From positions 372,001 to 436,000 of the forward strand of contig NZ_LAMZ01000001.1 of NCBI RefSeq assembly GCF_025558165.1: a DNA stretch of 64,000 nucleotides. Reading direction: 5' to 3'. The notes below the pieces were generated by a model. It did no database searches. It saw nothing but the letters and a program-made list of their open reading frames with translations, and was not told where the DNA came from. A program made the translations under genes and the position numbers. Of the stretch, positions 34,076-42,431 are shown in pieces; within the stretch, counting starts at the first letter, position 1, and every line of letters starts with the position of its first letter. The stretch is from Candidatus Pelagibacter ubique HIMB140. Its GTDB lineage: Bacteria; Pseudomonadota; Alphaproteobacteria; Pelagibacterales; Pelagibacteraceae.

Positions 34076-35518
34076 ATGTATAGCAAATTTGGACAATTCA
34101 TTGATGGAAAATGGCAAGAAGCAGAAAAAAAAGAAACCTATGATGTAATCAATCCTGCAACAGAAGAAGTGATTGGAAAAGCATCAAAAGCATCTTCAGT
34201 GGATGTACAAAAAGCATTAAAGTCAGCTGAGAAAGGTCTTAAAGTTTGGAGTAACACTACGCCATGGCAAAGATCATATGTCATTAGAAAAATTGCAGAT
34301 CTAATGAGAGAGAGAAAAGATGTTCTTGCAAAATGGTTAACACTTGAAGTTGGTAAACCTCTTGCTGAAGGAGTTGGAGAAGTTGGTGGAGGAGCTGATA
34401 TATTTGAGTGGAATGCCGAAGAAACAAAAAGAATTTACGGTCAAACAGTTCAAAGTAGATTTCCTGATACAAGAGTTCATGTTTATTATCAGCCAGTAGG
34501 TGTTGTGGCTGCTTTAATACCATGGAACTTTCCAATCATTTTAGCTGCAAGAAAGATTTCAACAGCACTAGCTGCAGGTTGCTCTGTAATTTGTAAACCA
34601 GATGTAATTACACCAGGTGCAGTTATGGAATTAGTTAATATTTGCAAAGAGGCAGGCGTACCTGATGGAGTGGTAAATTTGTTATCTGGTGATCCTGCAG
34701 AAATTTCAAATGAATTATTAGAGTCTGATATTATTAAAAAAGTATCAATCACTGGTTCAACAAGAGTTGGTAAATTAATATTAAAGAAAGCTGCAGATAA
34801 AGTTCAAAGAGTAACGATGGAACTTAGTGGTCACTCACCTTTTATTGTTTGTGATGATGTTGATATGAATAAAGTTGCAGACATTGCGATTACTGCAAAA
34901 TTCAGAAACAATGGACAAGTTTGTATTTCTCCAAACAGATTTTATATCCAAGAAAATAAAAAAGATGAATTCCTTGGAGCTTTTATGGATAGAGCTAAGA
35001 AATTAAAAATCGGAAATGGTATGGATGAAGGTGTAGAGCTTGGTCCTCTTACAACTGCAAAAAGATTAGAAGAAATTGAAAAACTAGTTGAGACAACAAA
35101 AAATGAAGGAGCTGATGTTTTAATGGGAGGACAAAGACCTTCTGATTTTAACAAAGGTTATTTTTATGAACCAACTGTTTTTGATAACGTAAAAGATGAT
35201 TTTACAATTATGAGAGAAGAACCATTTGGTCCTTTAGTGCCTGTTCTTACTTTTAAAACATTTGATGAGGTTATTGAAAGAGCAAATAATAATGATCTTG
35301 GTTTATGTAGTTATTTGTACACAAATAACATGGATCAAGCGAATAGAGGCTCTGAAATGTTAGAGTCTGGTTGTGTTGCTGTTAATACTGGGGCAGTTGC
35401 TGTAGCAGAAGCGCCTTTTGGTGGTATCAAACAAACTGGTTATGGACGTGAAGGTGGATCAATGGCGATCAAAGATTATCTAAACGTTAAATACACGCAC
35501 ATGGCATTAAAGGTATAA
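34076..35518 (+). CDS. NAD(P)-dependent aldehyde dehydrogenase
   Basis: A 480-residue aldehyde dehydrogenase. IPWNFPIILAARKISTALAA near residue 148 binds cofactor, GSTRVGKLI near 226 is the Rossmann turn, VTMELSGHSPFIVCDD near 248 carries the catalytic Glu (ELSG rather than the common ELGG), and RNNGQVCISPNRFYI near 280 carries the nucleophilic Cys. EEPFGPLVPV and the C-terminal GGIKQTGYGREGG are standard. Closest by feel are succinate-semialdehyde/2-oxoglutarate-semialdehyde/lactaldehyde-type enzymes. It is followed 2 bp later by the HpcH/HpaI aldolase, so it likely oxidises the aldehyde the aldolase releases. It is divergent from iolD. Confidence 0.9.
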   Translation: MYSKFGQFIDGKWQEAEKKETYDVINPATEEVIGKASKASSVDVQKALKSAEKGLKVWSNTTPWQRSYVIRKIADLMRERKDVLAKWLTLEVGKPLAEGVGEVGGGADIFEWNAEETKRIYGQTVQSRFPDTRVHVYYQPVGVVAALIPWNFPIILAARKISTALAAGCSVICKPDVITPGAVMELVNICKEAGVPDGVVNLLSGDPAEISNELLESDIIKKVSITGSTRVGKLILKKAADKVQRVTMELSGHSPFIVCDDVDMNKVADIAITAKFRNNGQVCISPNRFYIQENKKDEFLGAFMDRAKKLKIGNGMDEGVELGPLTTAKRLEEIEKLVETTKNEGADVLMGGQRPSDFNKGYFYEPTVFDNVKDDFTIMREEPFGPLVPVLTFKTFDEVIERANNNDLGLCSYLYTNNMDQANRGSEMLESGCVAVNTGAVAVAEAPFGGIKQTGYGREGGSMAIKDYLNVKYTHMALKV

Positions 35519-35520
35519 TA

Positions 35521-36315
35521 ATGAGAAAAAATAAAATTAAACAAATGATGAAAGACGGTAAACCCGTCATTAATGGTTGGTGCGCAATTCCAAGTACTGC
35601 ATCTGCAGAAGCAATGGCACATCAAGGTTGGGATTCATTAACTATAGATATGCAGCATGGATTAGTTGATTACAGTAATGCTCTTCCAATGCTTCAAACC
35701 ATTTCGACAACAGATGTCACTCCACTTGCTAGAGTTAATTGGAATGAACCAGGCCAAATAATGAAAATTTTAGATGCAGGTTGTTATGGAATTGTTTGTC
35801 CAATGGTAAGTAATAGAAAAGAAGCTGAAAATTTTGTTCAAGCTTGTATGTACCCACCTGATGGTTATAGAAGTTTTGGTCCTGTTAGAGGATTAATTTA
35901 TGGTGGTGCAGATTATGCAGATCATGCTAATGAAGAAATTCTTAAATTAGCAATGATAGAAACTAAAGAATCTTTGGAAAATTTAGATGAGATAATGTCT
36001 ACACCAGGTGTTGATGGTATTTATATTGGGCCTGCAGACTTAAGTTTAGCAATTGGAGAAAAACCTGGCTTTGATCGAGCTGAAACTACAAAAGCTTATT
36101 CTGAAATTTTGAGAATTCTAGAACATGCAAAGAAAAATAATATTTTTGCAGGAATTCATAATGGTACAACAGAATACGCAACGAAGATGATTGAAAAAGG
36201 TTTTGATTTTGTTACGATAGCTTCTGATTTAAGAGCTTTAAGTGCTGGCGCTAAAGCAACTGTTGATAAGATGAAAGGTTCTTTGTCTAAAAAAGACGAC
36301 GACGCTACTTATTAA
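35521..36315 (+). CDS. HpcH/HpaI-family 2-keto-3-deoxy acid aldolase
   Basis: A 264-residue class II (metal-dependent) aldolase of the HpcH/HpaI family, which splits 2-keto-3-deoxy sugar acids or 4-hydroxy-2-oxo acids into pyruvate and an aldehyde. Visible are DMQHGLVDYSNALPML near residue 42 with the base His, ARVNWNEPGQIMKILDAG with the pyruvate Arg, PMVSNRKEAENFVQACMYPP, GYRSFGPVRG, and YIGPADLSLAIG with the metal-binding Asp near residue 180. It starts 2 bp after the aldehyde dehydrogenase, an apt pairing. It ends overlapping the convergent PanB-like gene by 4 bp. The natural aldehyde product could be lactaldehyde, glycolaldehyde or tartronate semialdehyde. Confidence 0.9.
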   Translation: MRKNKIKQMMKDGKPVINGWCAIPSTASAEAMAHQGWDSLTIDMQHGLVDYSNALPMLQTISTTDVTPLARVNWNEPGQIMKILDAGCYGIVCPMVSNRKEAENFVQACMYPPDGYRSFGPVRGLIYGGADYADHANEEILKLAMIETKESLENLDEIMSTPGVDGIYIGPADLSLAIGEKPGFDRAETTKAYSEILRILEHAKKNNIFAGIHNGTTEYATKMIEKGFDFVTIASDLRALSAGAKATVDKMKGSLSKKDDDATY

Positions 36316-37127
36316 TCAAGTTGATTTAAAAATTCTTCAAACTGATTTTTATCTAAATTAGAGGATTGTTTCTTACTTGGAAACTTTCCAGCCATAGAAT
36401 CTTTTTTAAATGCTTTAAGAGCTTTAACTCTTTCAACCTTAATTTCATTTCTAAGTTTTAATAAATTTCCATAAGCTTTAGAATGTCTTGGAGGATTTTC
36501 GGTATCACCACAAATATCTTCCATAAATAAATACATCACATCTGCATTTCTTCCAGATCCTAAAGAGACAGTTACAATATCTGTTCGTTTAGAAATTTCT
36601 CCCATTACATTTTCAGGTATTACTTCACACTCAGCAGAAAAAGCTCCTGCATCTTCTAATCTTTTAAATTTTTGAAATAACTCATAAGCTTCGTTTGCAG
36701 TTTTACCAACTGCTCGAAGTCCGCCTATCCAAGTTGATTTTCTTGGAACTAATCCTAAGTGCCCCATAACAGGCACATCTTCTTTTGCCAGCATTTCTAC
36801 TATGTCCATACTTCTTGGTGTCATCACTGCATCAGCACCATTTTCTAAAGCTTTAAATGCTCCACGCATAATATCATCTGCTGTAACAAATTCGTTCAAA
36901 ACTAAAGCTGCAGTTAAAAAAAGATTTTTTGACCCTTCTCTAACTGGAATAACATTCTTAGCGTTAGCAATAATCATGTCAAAGCCAGCTTTTTCTGCTG
37001 CAGCAGCCTCATCAACAGTATTTGCAGTGACTTGAGTAAATTTTCTTTTACCTTTGGCTGCTATTAAATCACCTACTGTAGTTGATCTTTTGGCTGGTTT
37101 TGCGGCCCATGTATATACATTCTTCAT
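36312..37127 (-). CDS. Divergent PanB-like (ketopantoate hydroxymethyltransferase family) protein
   Basis: A 271-residue TIM-barrel protein resembling PanB of the PEP mutase/isocitrate lyase superfamily: VPVMGHLGLVPRKSTWIGG near residue 124 parallels PanB GHLGLTPQ...GG, and EDAGAFSAECEVIP near 167 keeps the conserved Glu. VTVSLGSGRNADVMYLFMEDI parallels the IGIGAG...QILV.HD region. But the metal-binding GDSLG loop of PanB is here IIANAKNV, and the other Asp/Glu ligand segments are also not recognisable, so it may not be a hydroxymethyltransferase. No panC or panD is in the window. Its ATG overlaps the regulator stop by 1 base. Confidence 0.7.
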   Translation of the reverse strand: MKNVYTWAAKPAKRSTTVGDLIAAKGKRKFTQVTANTVDEAAAAEKAGFDMIIANAKNVIPVREGSKNLFLTAALVLNEFVTADDIMRGAFKALENGADAVMTPRSMDIVEMLAKEDVPVMGHLGLVPRKSTWIGGLRAVGKTANEAYELFQKFKRLEDAGAFSAECEVIPENVMGEISKRTDIVTVSLGSGRNADVMYLFMEDICGDTENPPRHSKAYGNLLKLRNEIKVERVKALKAFKKDSMAGKFPSKKQSSNLDKNQFEEFLNQLD

Positions 37128-37540
37128 TAAATACCTTTATAAAGAACGTCTCTACGATCAATAAATTCTTCAAAAGTCTTAATGGTAACAACTGATGGTA
37201 AAATAAAAATTGATCTTTTGTCTTTTTCGTTTCTAATAATTCTAAAATAACCTTTTTTGATTGCTGTATCGATATAGACATTAGAAGTTAAATAAGATTT
37301 CTCTATAACTCTTAATAGTTCATTTTTCGTAATAGATTTATTTTTATAATAAGCAAGCATCACCATGTGCAGCATAATCCAATGTTGAGGTGTCAGAGAA
37401 AACCAATTTAATAAATCATTTGCTAACCTTCCCTCAAAATCTCCAAGTGAAATTTCAGCTAATGTAATTCTTTTTTGAGTTGATTTTGAAATTTTTTTCT
37501 GTTCTTCAAAATTTTTTGGATACTTAAACTGTCTTTTCAT
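37127..37540 (-). CDS. MarR-like winged-helix regulator
   Basis: A 137-residue protein with a predicted winged-helix DNA-binding region: LTPQHWIMLHMVMLAYYKNK and SITKNELLRVIEKSYLTSNVYIDTAIKKGYFRI read as helix-helix-recognition helix, and NEKDKRSIFILPS as the beta wing. This resembles MarR-family proteins without a clear conserved ligand site. It is translationally coupled (TAATG) to the PanB-like gene and follows the DUF1907 gene by 28 bp. A local role in controlling this cluster and the divergent PanE-like operon is plausible. The DNA target is unknown; candidate palindromic sites occur in the 38547-38633 gap. Confidence 0.68.
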   Translation of the reverse strand: MKRQFKYPKNFEEQKKISKSTQKRITLAEISLGDFEGRLANDLLNWFSLTPQHWIMLHMVMLAYYKNKSITKNELLRVIEKSYLTSNVYIDTAIKKGYFRIIRNEKDKRSIFILPSVVTIKTFEEFIDRRDVLYKGI

Positions 37541-37568
37541 TTAAATAAACTTAAACTTATTAAGTTTT

Positions 37569-38546
37569 CTATTCAATACTATTTTTGCTTAGTAGCTCTT
37601 TATAAATGTTATTTACTCTATGCACTTCTGAAGCTGTATTAAAATATCCCTCATATTCGATTTCATCTGGTGTTACATCAAAATGATAATGACCAGCATC
37701 TTTATCATGTTCATAAGAATGAAAATGCGTATGTTCACCAGACTCTCTTAAATTCAATTCTCCTCCTGTAGGATCTCCAGTCCAAAGTACTGTATAACAC
37801 TGCAATTTTGGACCAACAGGTTCATAAAATTGAAGAAAATCTTTTACACACTTCATTTGTTTTGGATCATAGTATTCATGTTTAATATCTTTATAATCTG
37901 GTTGAACATGCGATCTTACTTTTCCTTCTAAAATTCTAAACACACCTGCGATAGCAACATGTTCATTTTCTTTAAGATTTAAATTATTTGATAATGAAGA
38001 CCTCATTGCTTGCGGAAGTGAACCTTGATTACCTGATCTTCCTTTGATTTTTATTTTAATTACTTTTCCTTGTTTACCATCTGTATAATAAATATTTCCA
38101 AGTCCACCGTGTTTTCGTGCACTATATTTTTCAACAATACATTTTTTATCAGGACTTACTCTTGCAATTATAGATCTAGACTCATCAGTAATTAAATTTT
38201 CATTAATTACTAATTCTCCGCAGTGACCATCTAAACACGACATTGCACCAGATCCTGCACCTAAAGCATAGGATTTTTCTGATCCAATCATTTTAGAAAT
38301 TTCTTGGTAATCAAATTCAGCACCGATAAAATTAGGATCATGCATGTACGGCTCACCACCAACATCAATGATTTTTTGATTGCCGCTTATCCCTTCAGAT
38401 GGACAATCCCATTCACGAAGATTGGGACAGTCTACAACTTCTACTTCAACATTTTTAAAATTTTCCGAAAGTCCTTTTTTTAATGCGTTCGCTATATCTT
38501 CAAGTGAATGATTTGTGAAAGTTCCTTTTTCTATTTTTAATTGCAT
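37569..38546 (-). CDS. DUF1907 family zinc protein (C11orf54/PTD012-like)
   Basis: A 325-residue protein of the DUF1907 family, whose human member C11orf54 is a zinc-binding protein with reported ester hydrolase activity. Recognisable segments are EVVDCPNLREWDCPSEGISG near residue 36, EPYMHDPNFIGAEF, GAGSGAMSCLDGHCGELV, ARKHGGLGNIYY, and the C-terminal zinc site HTHFHSYEHDKDAGHYHFDV near residue 275 with several histidines, followed by TPDEIEYEGYF. It is uncommon in compact bacterial genomes. It leads a minus-strand operon with the regulator and PanB-like gene. Its physiological substrate in bacteria is not known to me. Confidence 0.83.
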   Translation of the reverse strand: MQLKIEKGTFTNHSLEDIANALKKGLSENFKNVEVEVVDCPNLREWDCPSEGISGNQKIIDVGGEPYMHDPNFIGAEFDYQEISKMIGSEKSYALGAGSGAMSCLDGHCGELVINENLITDESRSIIARVSPDKKCIVEKYSARKHGGLGNIYYTDGKQGKVIKIKIKGRSGNQGSLPQAMRSSLSNNLNLKENEHVAIAGVFRILEGKVRSHVQPDYKDIKHEYYDPKQMKCVKDFLQFYEPVGPKLQCYTVLWTGDPTGGELNLRESGEHTHFHSYEHDKDAGHYHFDVTPDEIEYEGYFNTASEVHRVNNIYKELLSKNSIE

Positions 38547-38633
38547 GATGTTAATAAGCTATAATTTATTTTGCATATTGTCTATAGATAATATATATAA
38601 TTTCTATACATAAATAATTTTAAAAAGGTAACG

Positions 38634-39578
38634 ATGATAAATAAAGATTTAAAAGTAGCCGTACTAGGCGCAGGTGCTATGGGCTGCCTGTTTGGAGGAT
38701 TGCTAGCTGAAAAAGGTTTAAATGTAACTTTAATTGACGTTTGGAAAGAACATGTCGATGCAATTAATAAAGATGGTTTGAAAATGGATGGTCACGGTGG
38801 TGATCGTATAATTAAAGTTAATGCTACTTCAGATCCGTCATCGTTAGATAAAATGGATGCAGTGATTGTTATGTGTAAAGCTACTGCATTAGAACCAGCT
38901 TTAAATAGCATTAAAAATATTATTGGTGAAAAAACAGTATTCATGTCTTTTCAAAATGGAATTGGTCATGAAGCAATAATTCAAAGTATTGTTGGTAATG
39001 AAAAAGTAATTGGTGGAACAACAACACAAGCTTCTAATATTTTAGGACCAGGTCATATAATGAACCATGGCGCATTGCCTTCATGGATTGGTGAATATGA
39101 AGGAGGAATAACAGAAAGAATTACAGAAATAGCTGATACTTTTACTGCACATAATTTAGAAATGATTGCAGCTGAAGATGTTAAAAAAAGAAAATGGATG
39201 AAGCTTTTTGCTCTAACAGCAATTGGTCCTCTTTCAGCTATCTTTGATCTACATCACACCGATCTTTACGTAAATAATAAGGCTAATGATGTTTCAAGAG
39301 GACTTGGTAAAGAAATCATTTTAGAGACAAGAGAAGTAGCGCTTGCTGATGGAGTTAATGTTTCTGAGGATGAGTGTCTATTTATGTTCAATAAAATTGT
39401 AGATTCTATGCAAACTAACAAATCCTCAATGGCTTTTGATGTTCAATACAAAAGAAAAACAGAAATTGATTTTATAAGTGGTGCTGTTTCTAAAATTGGA
39501 AAAAAACATGGAGTAAAAACACCTTTAAATGACCTGATGTATAAAATGATCAAGGTTAAAGAAGGTATGTATAGTTAA
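38634..39578 (+). CDS. PanE/ApbA-like 2-oxoacid reductase (ketopantoate reductase family)
   Basis: A 314-residue NADPH-dependent reductase of the 6-phosphogluconate dehydrogenase-like PanE family. VAVLGAGAMGCLFGGLLAEKG is the N-terminal dinucleotide-binding motif, FQNGIGHEAI near residue 105 is the family QNG motif, and KKRKWMKLFALTAIGPLSA near residue 183 includes the proposed catalytic Lys. SMAFDVQYKRKTEIDFISG near residue 260 has the Ser/Glu that bind substrate in PanE. AAAAGGT precedes ATG 38634. It reads divergently from the DUF1907-regulator-PanB-like set, and overlaps the next oxygenase gene by 1 base. Without PanC or a normal PanB, a different 2-oxo acid may be its substrate. Confidence 0.86.
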   Translation: MINKDLKVAVLGAGAMGCLFGGLLAEKGLNVTLIDVWKEHVDAINKDGLKMDGHGGDRIIKVNATSDPSSLDKMDAVIVMCKATALEPALNSIKNIIGEKTVFMSFQNGIGHEAIIQSIVGNEKVIGGTTTQASNILGPGHIMNHGALPSWIGEYEGGITERITEIADTFTAHNLEMIAAEDVKKRKWMKLFALTAIGPLSAIFDLHHTDLYVNNKANDVSRGLGKEIILETREVALADGVNVSEDECLFMFNKIVDSMQTNKSSMAFDVQYKRKTEIDFISGAVSKIGKKHGVKTPLNDLMYKMIKVKEGMYS

Positions 39579-40447
39579 TGCTTAAAATTAATCGATTAAA
39601 AAAAATTAAAAGTAATTTTCCTGTACTAGTTGGAGATAAAGTCGTTGAGAAAAATACTTGCAATTTATTAATTGATGAAATTAGTAAATCTAAAGCTTTT
39701 GATGACATGATAATGGGTGGTCGAAGCAGAATTAATAAAGGCTCAAAAAATTTTAATAACTATATTAAATCTTCAAATAATTCTGCAAAACTCTTCAAAC
39801 TTTTTAATAGCAAGGCATTTTATAAAAAAATTGAAACTCTTTTTTCTAAAAATTTTAAAGATGGATCTTGGACAAACACTCACAAACCAAAAATATTTAA
39901 TCAAAAAAAATTTACTATTAAAAAGAAATTAAATTCAAGTGAATTAAAAAAATTATTAGGAAACAATTACACTAACCCAAAAGTTAATTTAGATATTGAT
40001 TTTTCAGTTTCTAAAGGAGGATACAGACTGCGTCCTCATAGAGATGATATTACGAGATTGTATAATTTCTTAATTTATCTAACAGATATTCCAAAGAAAA
40101 ATGGAGGATCACTTACAATTTATAGAAAAAAATCAAAGAAAAATTTAAGAAAAAGTTTCAGGCGATTTCCAAAAATGAGTGAATTAGAAATAGTAAAAGC
40201 ATTTACTCCAAAGAAAGGAACTGTGGTATTTTTTCAATCTACACCAAATTCTTATCATGGAGTTAAACGTTTTATAGAAAAAAACTGTCCAAAAAGATTT
40301 TTTATTTATGGAAGTTACGCACTCAATAAGCCAGTTATTTGGAATTATAAAGGAACAGCTTACTATCCACATATCATCAGTACGAAGAAAAAAATGTTAA
40401 CTTCTTTTCATGATGCAAATTATTTAACAACTGCTCCTAAGAATTGA
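39578..40447 (+). CDS. Fe(II)/2-oxoglutarate-type oxygenase (prolyl hydroxylase-like fold)
   Basis: A 289-residue very basic protein with a C-terminal 2OG-Fe(II) oxygenase domain. The iron ligands are seen in GYRLRPHRDDITRLYNFLIY (HxD, near residue 152) and SYHGVKRF (distal His, near 227), with Arg in PKRFFIYGSY for the 2OG carboxylate. The strand-rich NFLIYLTDIPKKNGGSLTIY follows the Asp. The lysine-rich N-terminal 100 residues are not clearly a domain. TAATG overlap with the PanE-like gene; 31 bp to the next oxygenase gene. Substrate unknown; oxygenases of this type act on small molecules or on peptide prolines/lysines. Confidence 0.78.
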   Translation: MLKINRLKKIKSNFPVLVGDKVVEKNTCNLLIDEISKSKAFDDMIMGGRSRINKGSKNFNNYIKSSNNSAKLFKLFNSKAFYKKIETLFSKNFKDGSWTNTHKPKIFNQKKFTIKKKLNSSELKKLLGNNYTNPKVNLDIDFSVSKGGYRLRPHRDDITRLYNFLIYLTDIPKKNGGSLTIYRKKSKKNLRKSFRRFPKMSELEIVKAFTPKKGTVVFFQSTPNSYHGVKRFIEKNCPKRFFIYGSYALNKPVIWNYKGTAYYPHIISTKKKMLTSFHDANYLTTAPKN

Positions 40448-40478
40448 TATTGTTAAAAATTTCTACTAGGTTCTATTA

Positions 40479-41462
40479 ATGCCAAATAATCTACAAAAGA
40501 AATTATTTGAACAAGGATATTTAAAAGTAAAAAATGTTCTTAACTATCAAAGAGATTTAAAGCCAATCCTTAATGACATGGAATTTGTAATGGATTGTTT
40601 GATCCAAAAATTTGCAAAAAAAAAGGATGTAAAAAAAGTTCTTAATTTAGATTTTAAAAAAAAATATTCTTATATATCGAAATTAAAAATTGATGATTTA
40701 GATCAATATTTTAATACTAGATTGCCAAGAGATCACGTTAAGAAAGATAGTGATTACTTTGCTACTCAATCTTTATGGAATTTAATTACTAATAAAAATA
40801 TTTTAGATGTTGTTGAAAAAATTTTGGGAAAAGAAATCATGTCTAATCCTGTACAAAATACTAGAATTAAACAACCTGAAAAAAAATTACCAAAAGGTTC
40901 AATTTTAGACGGTTTAAGTGGAAGAACACCTTGGCATCAGGATGCTGCAGTTCTCAGTCCTAAAGGGCAAAAATTGACTGACATGGTTACTGTATGGATA
41001 CCTTTTACAAAAACTACAAAAAAAAATGGGTGCATGATTACTGTTAAGAAAATTAATAAAATGGGATTATTAAATCATATTGCTGGTTATAGGGGCCAAG
41101 TAGAAATTAAAGACAGCAAATTACTAGATAAAATGGAACATATTCACTTAGAGGCAGACGTTGGAGATGTAATTCTTTTACACAAACATTCAATTCATTG
41201 TTCTCTGCCTAACAGATCAAATGATTTTAGAATAAGTGCAGACCTTAGATACAATGTAGCCGGTCAACCTTCTGGAAGAGATCCACTTCCAAATTTCTAT
41301 GTAAGAAGTAAAAACAAAAAAAATCTCAAAATTCAGAATTTTAAACAATGGTTAGCTCTTTGGGAAAAAGCAAAAGAAAAATGTATTCCACGTAAATATG
41401 CCTTTAAATATCCTTTACCAACCTTTAAGAATAGTAAAAGAGATCTTTCAAAATTATTATAA
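40479..41462 (+). CDS. PhyH-family Fe(II)/2-oxoglutarate oxygenase
   Basis: A 327-residue phytanoyl-CoA dioxygenase-family protein. TPWHQDAAVLSP near residue 152 has the HxD iron pair; VWIPFTKTTKKNGCM follows as the core strand, and LLHKHSIHCSLPNRS near residue 235 has the distal His, with Arg in DFRISADLRYN for 2OG. The N-terminal 100 residues carry a helical cap (FVMDCLIQKFAKKKDVKKV). Second of two adjacent oxygenases transcribed with a DMT-family transporter. Substrate unresolved; PhyH enzymes with longer helical N-termini often hydroxylate amphipathic or polyhydroxylated small molecules. Confidence 0.84.
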   Translation: MPNNLQKKLFEQGYLKVKNVLNYQRDLKPILNDMEFVMDCLIQKFAKKKDVKKVLNLDFKKKYSYISKLKIDDLDQYFNTRLPRDHVKKDSDYFATQSLWNLITNKNILDVVEKILGKEIMSNPVQNTRIKQPEKKLPKGSILDGLSGRTPWHQDAAVLSPKGQKLTDMVTVWIPFTKTTKKNGCMITVKKINKMGLLNHIAGYRGQVEIKDSKLLDKMEHIHLEADVGDVILLHKHSIHCSLPNRSNDFRISADLRYNVAGQPSGRDPLPNFYVRSKNKKNLKIQNFKQWLALWEKAKEKCIPRKYAFKYPLPTFKNSKRDLSKLL

Positions 41463-41473
41463 AAAATTAATAA

Positions 41474-42394
41474 ATGAATTCAGTAACTACACGTGTCTAC
41501 TCGGTAGACTTTTTTTTAGCAATTCTTGGCTATTCCTTATTTGTTATAATGGACTCTATAGCAAAAGAATTGACAAATTATTACCATGTAACACAAATAA
41601 TATTTATTAATTCTTTATCGGCTTTACTGCCAATTTTACTTTACACGCAAGTTAGAAATTCCTGGAAAAAAATTAAAACAAAAAACTTTTTTGTACATTT
41701 AGTTAGAGCAATAACTTTAATAATTTCAATGGGATTATTTTTTCTTTGTATAAATAAACTTCCACTTACAACTATGTATAGTATTATCTTCTTTACACCA
41801 TTTGTATTAACAATTGGTTCAGTAATCTTTCTAAAAGAAAAAGTAAGTTGGAGAAGATATACAGCAATATTAGTAGGTTTTATTGGAACAATAATTGCAA
41901 TTGATCCTTTTGGGAAAGAAATAAATAACTATGTGTTATTAGCTTTATTAATACCTGTTTTTTCTTCAGTAGGTCATTTGTTGGTTAAAAAATACGGTCA
42001 ATCAGAGAGTGTGTATTCATTTTTAATAATTGGAAAGTTAATTTTAATTGTTATTTCAGGTGTGATTACATTTGAGCTTTATATTCCAATGACTAAAACA
42101 GATTTTTTTTTAAATTTTAATGCAGGTTTATTAAGAGGAATGGGAATGATTTTTATTATAAACTCGGCTCGTCATCTTCCTGCTTCAATATTTGCAAATA
42201 CACAATATGTTCAATTATTAATTGGTGCATTGATCGGTTTTTATATTTTTAATGAAATCCCTACTTGGAATATTTATTTAGGAAATGTTTTTATAATTGG
42301 TGCTGGAATTTATATTGTTTTAAGAGAGATAAAACTTTCTAGAAATATTGTTTCAAATTCAATAAGGCCAACAACGATTTCAATAAAAAAGTAA
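41474..42394 (+). CDS. DMT-superfamily (EamA) transporter
   Basis: A 306-residue inner-membrane protein with about ten transmembrane helices arranged as two EamA repeats: the first includes LFFLCINKLPLTTMYSIIFF and ends IGTIIAIDPFG, the second includes FIINSARHLPASIFANTQYV and GALIGFYIFNEIPTWNIYLG. EamA proteins usually export metabolites, amino acids or nucleotide sugars. It begins 11 bp after the PhyH gene and probably exports or imports the product or substrate of the two oxygenases. Substrate not identifiable. The C-terminal tail is short and basic. Confidence 0.88.
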   Translation: MNSVTTRVYSVDFFLAILGYSLFVIMDSIAKELTNYYHVTQIIFINSLSALLPILLYTQVRNSWKKIKTKNFFVHLVRAITLIISMGLFFLCINKLPLTTMYSIIFFTPFVLTIGSVIFLKEKVSWRRYTAILVGFIGTIIAIDPFGKEINNYVLLALLIPVFSSVGHLLVKKYGQSESVYSFLIIGKLILIVISGVITFELYIPMTKTDFFLNFNAGLLRGMGMIFIINSARHLPASIFANTQYVQLLIGALIGFYIFNEIPTWNIYLGNVFIIGAGIYIVLREIKLSRNIVSNSIRPTTISIKK

Positions 42395-42431
42395 GTTATT
42401 CAATTTAAGTTAAAAATATATATAAGTAAGT

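Noticed and set aside
36312..39578. Pantothenate biosynthesis operon
   Set aside because: PanB-like protein lacks the metal-binding motifs, and panC and panD are absent from the neighbourhood.
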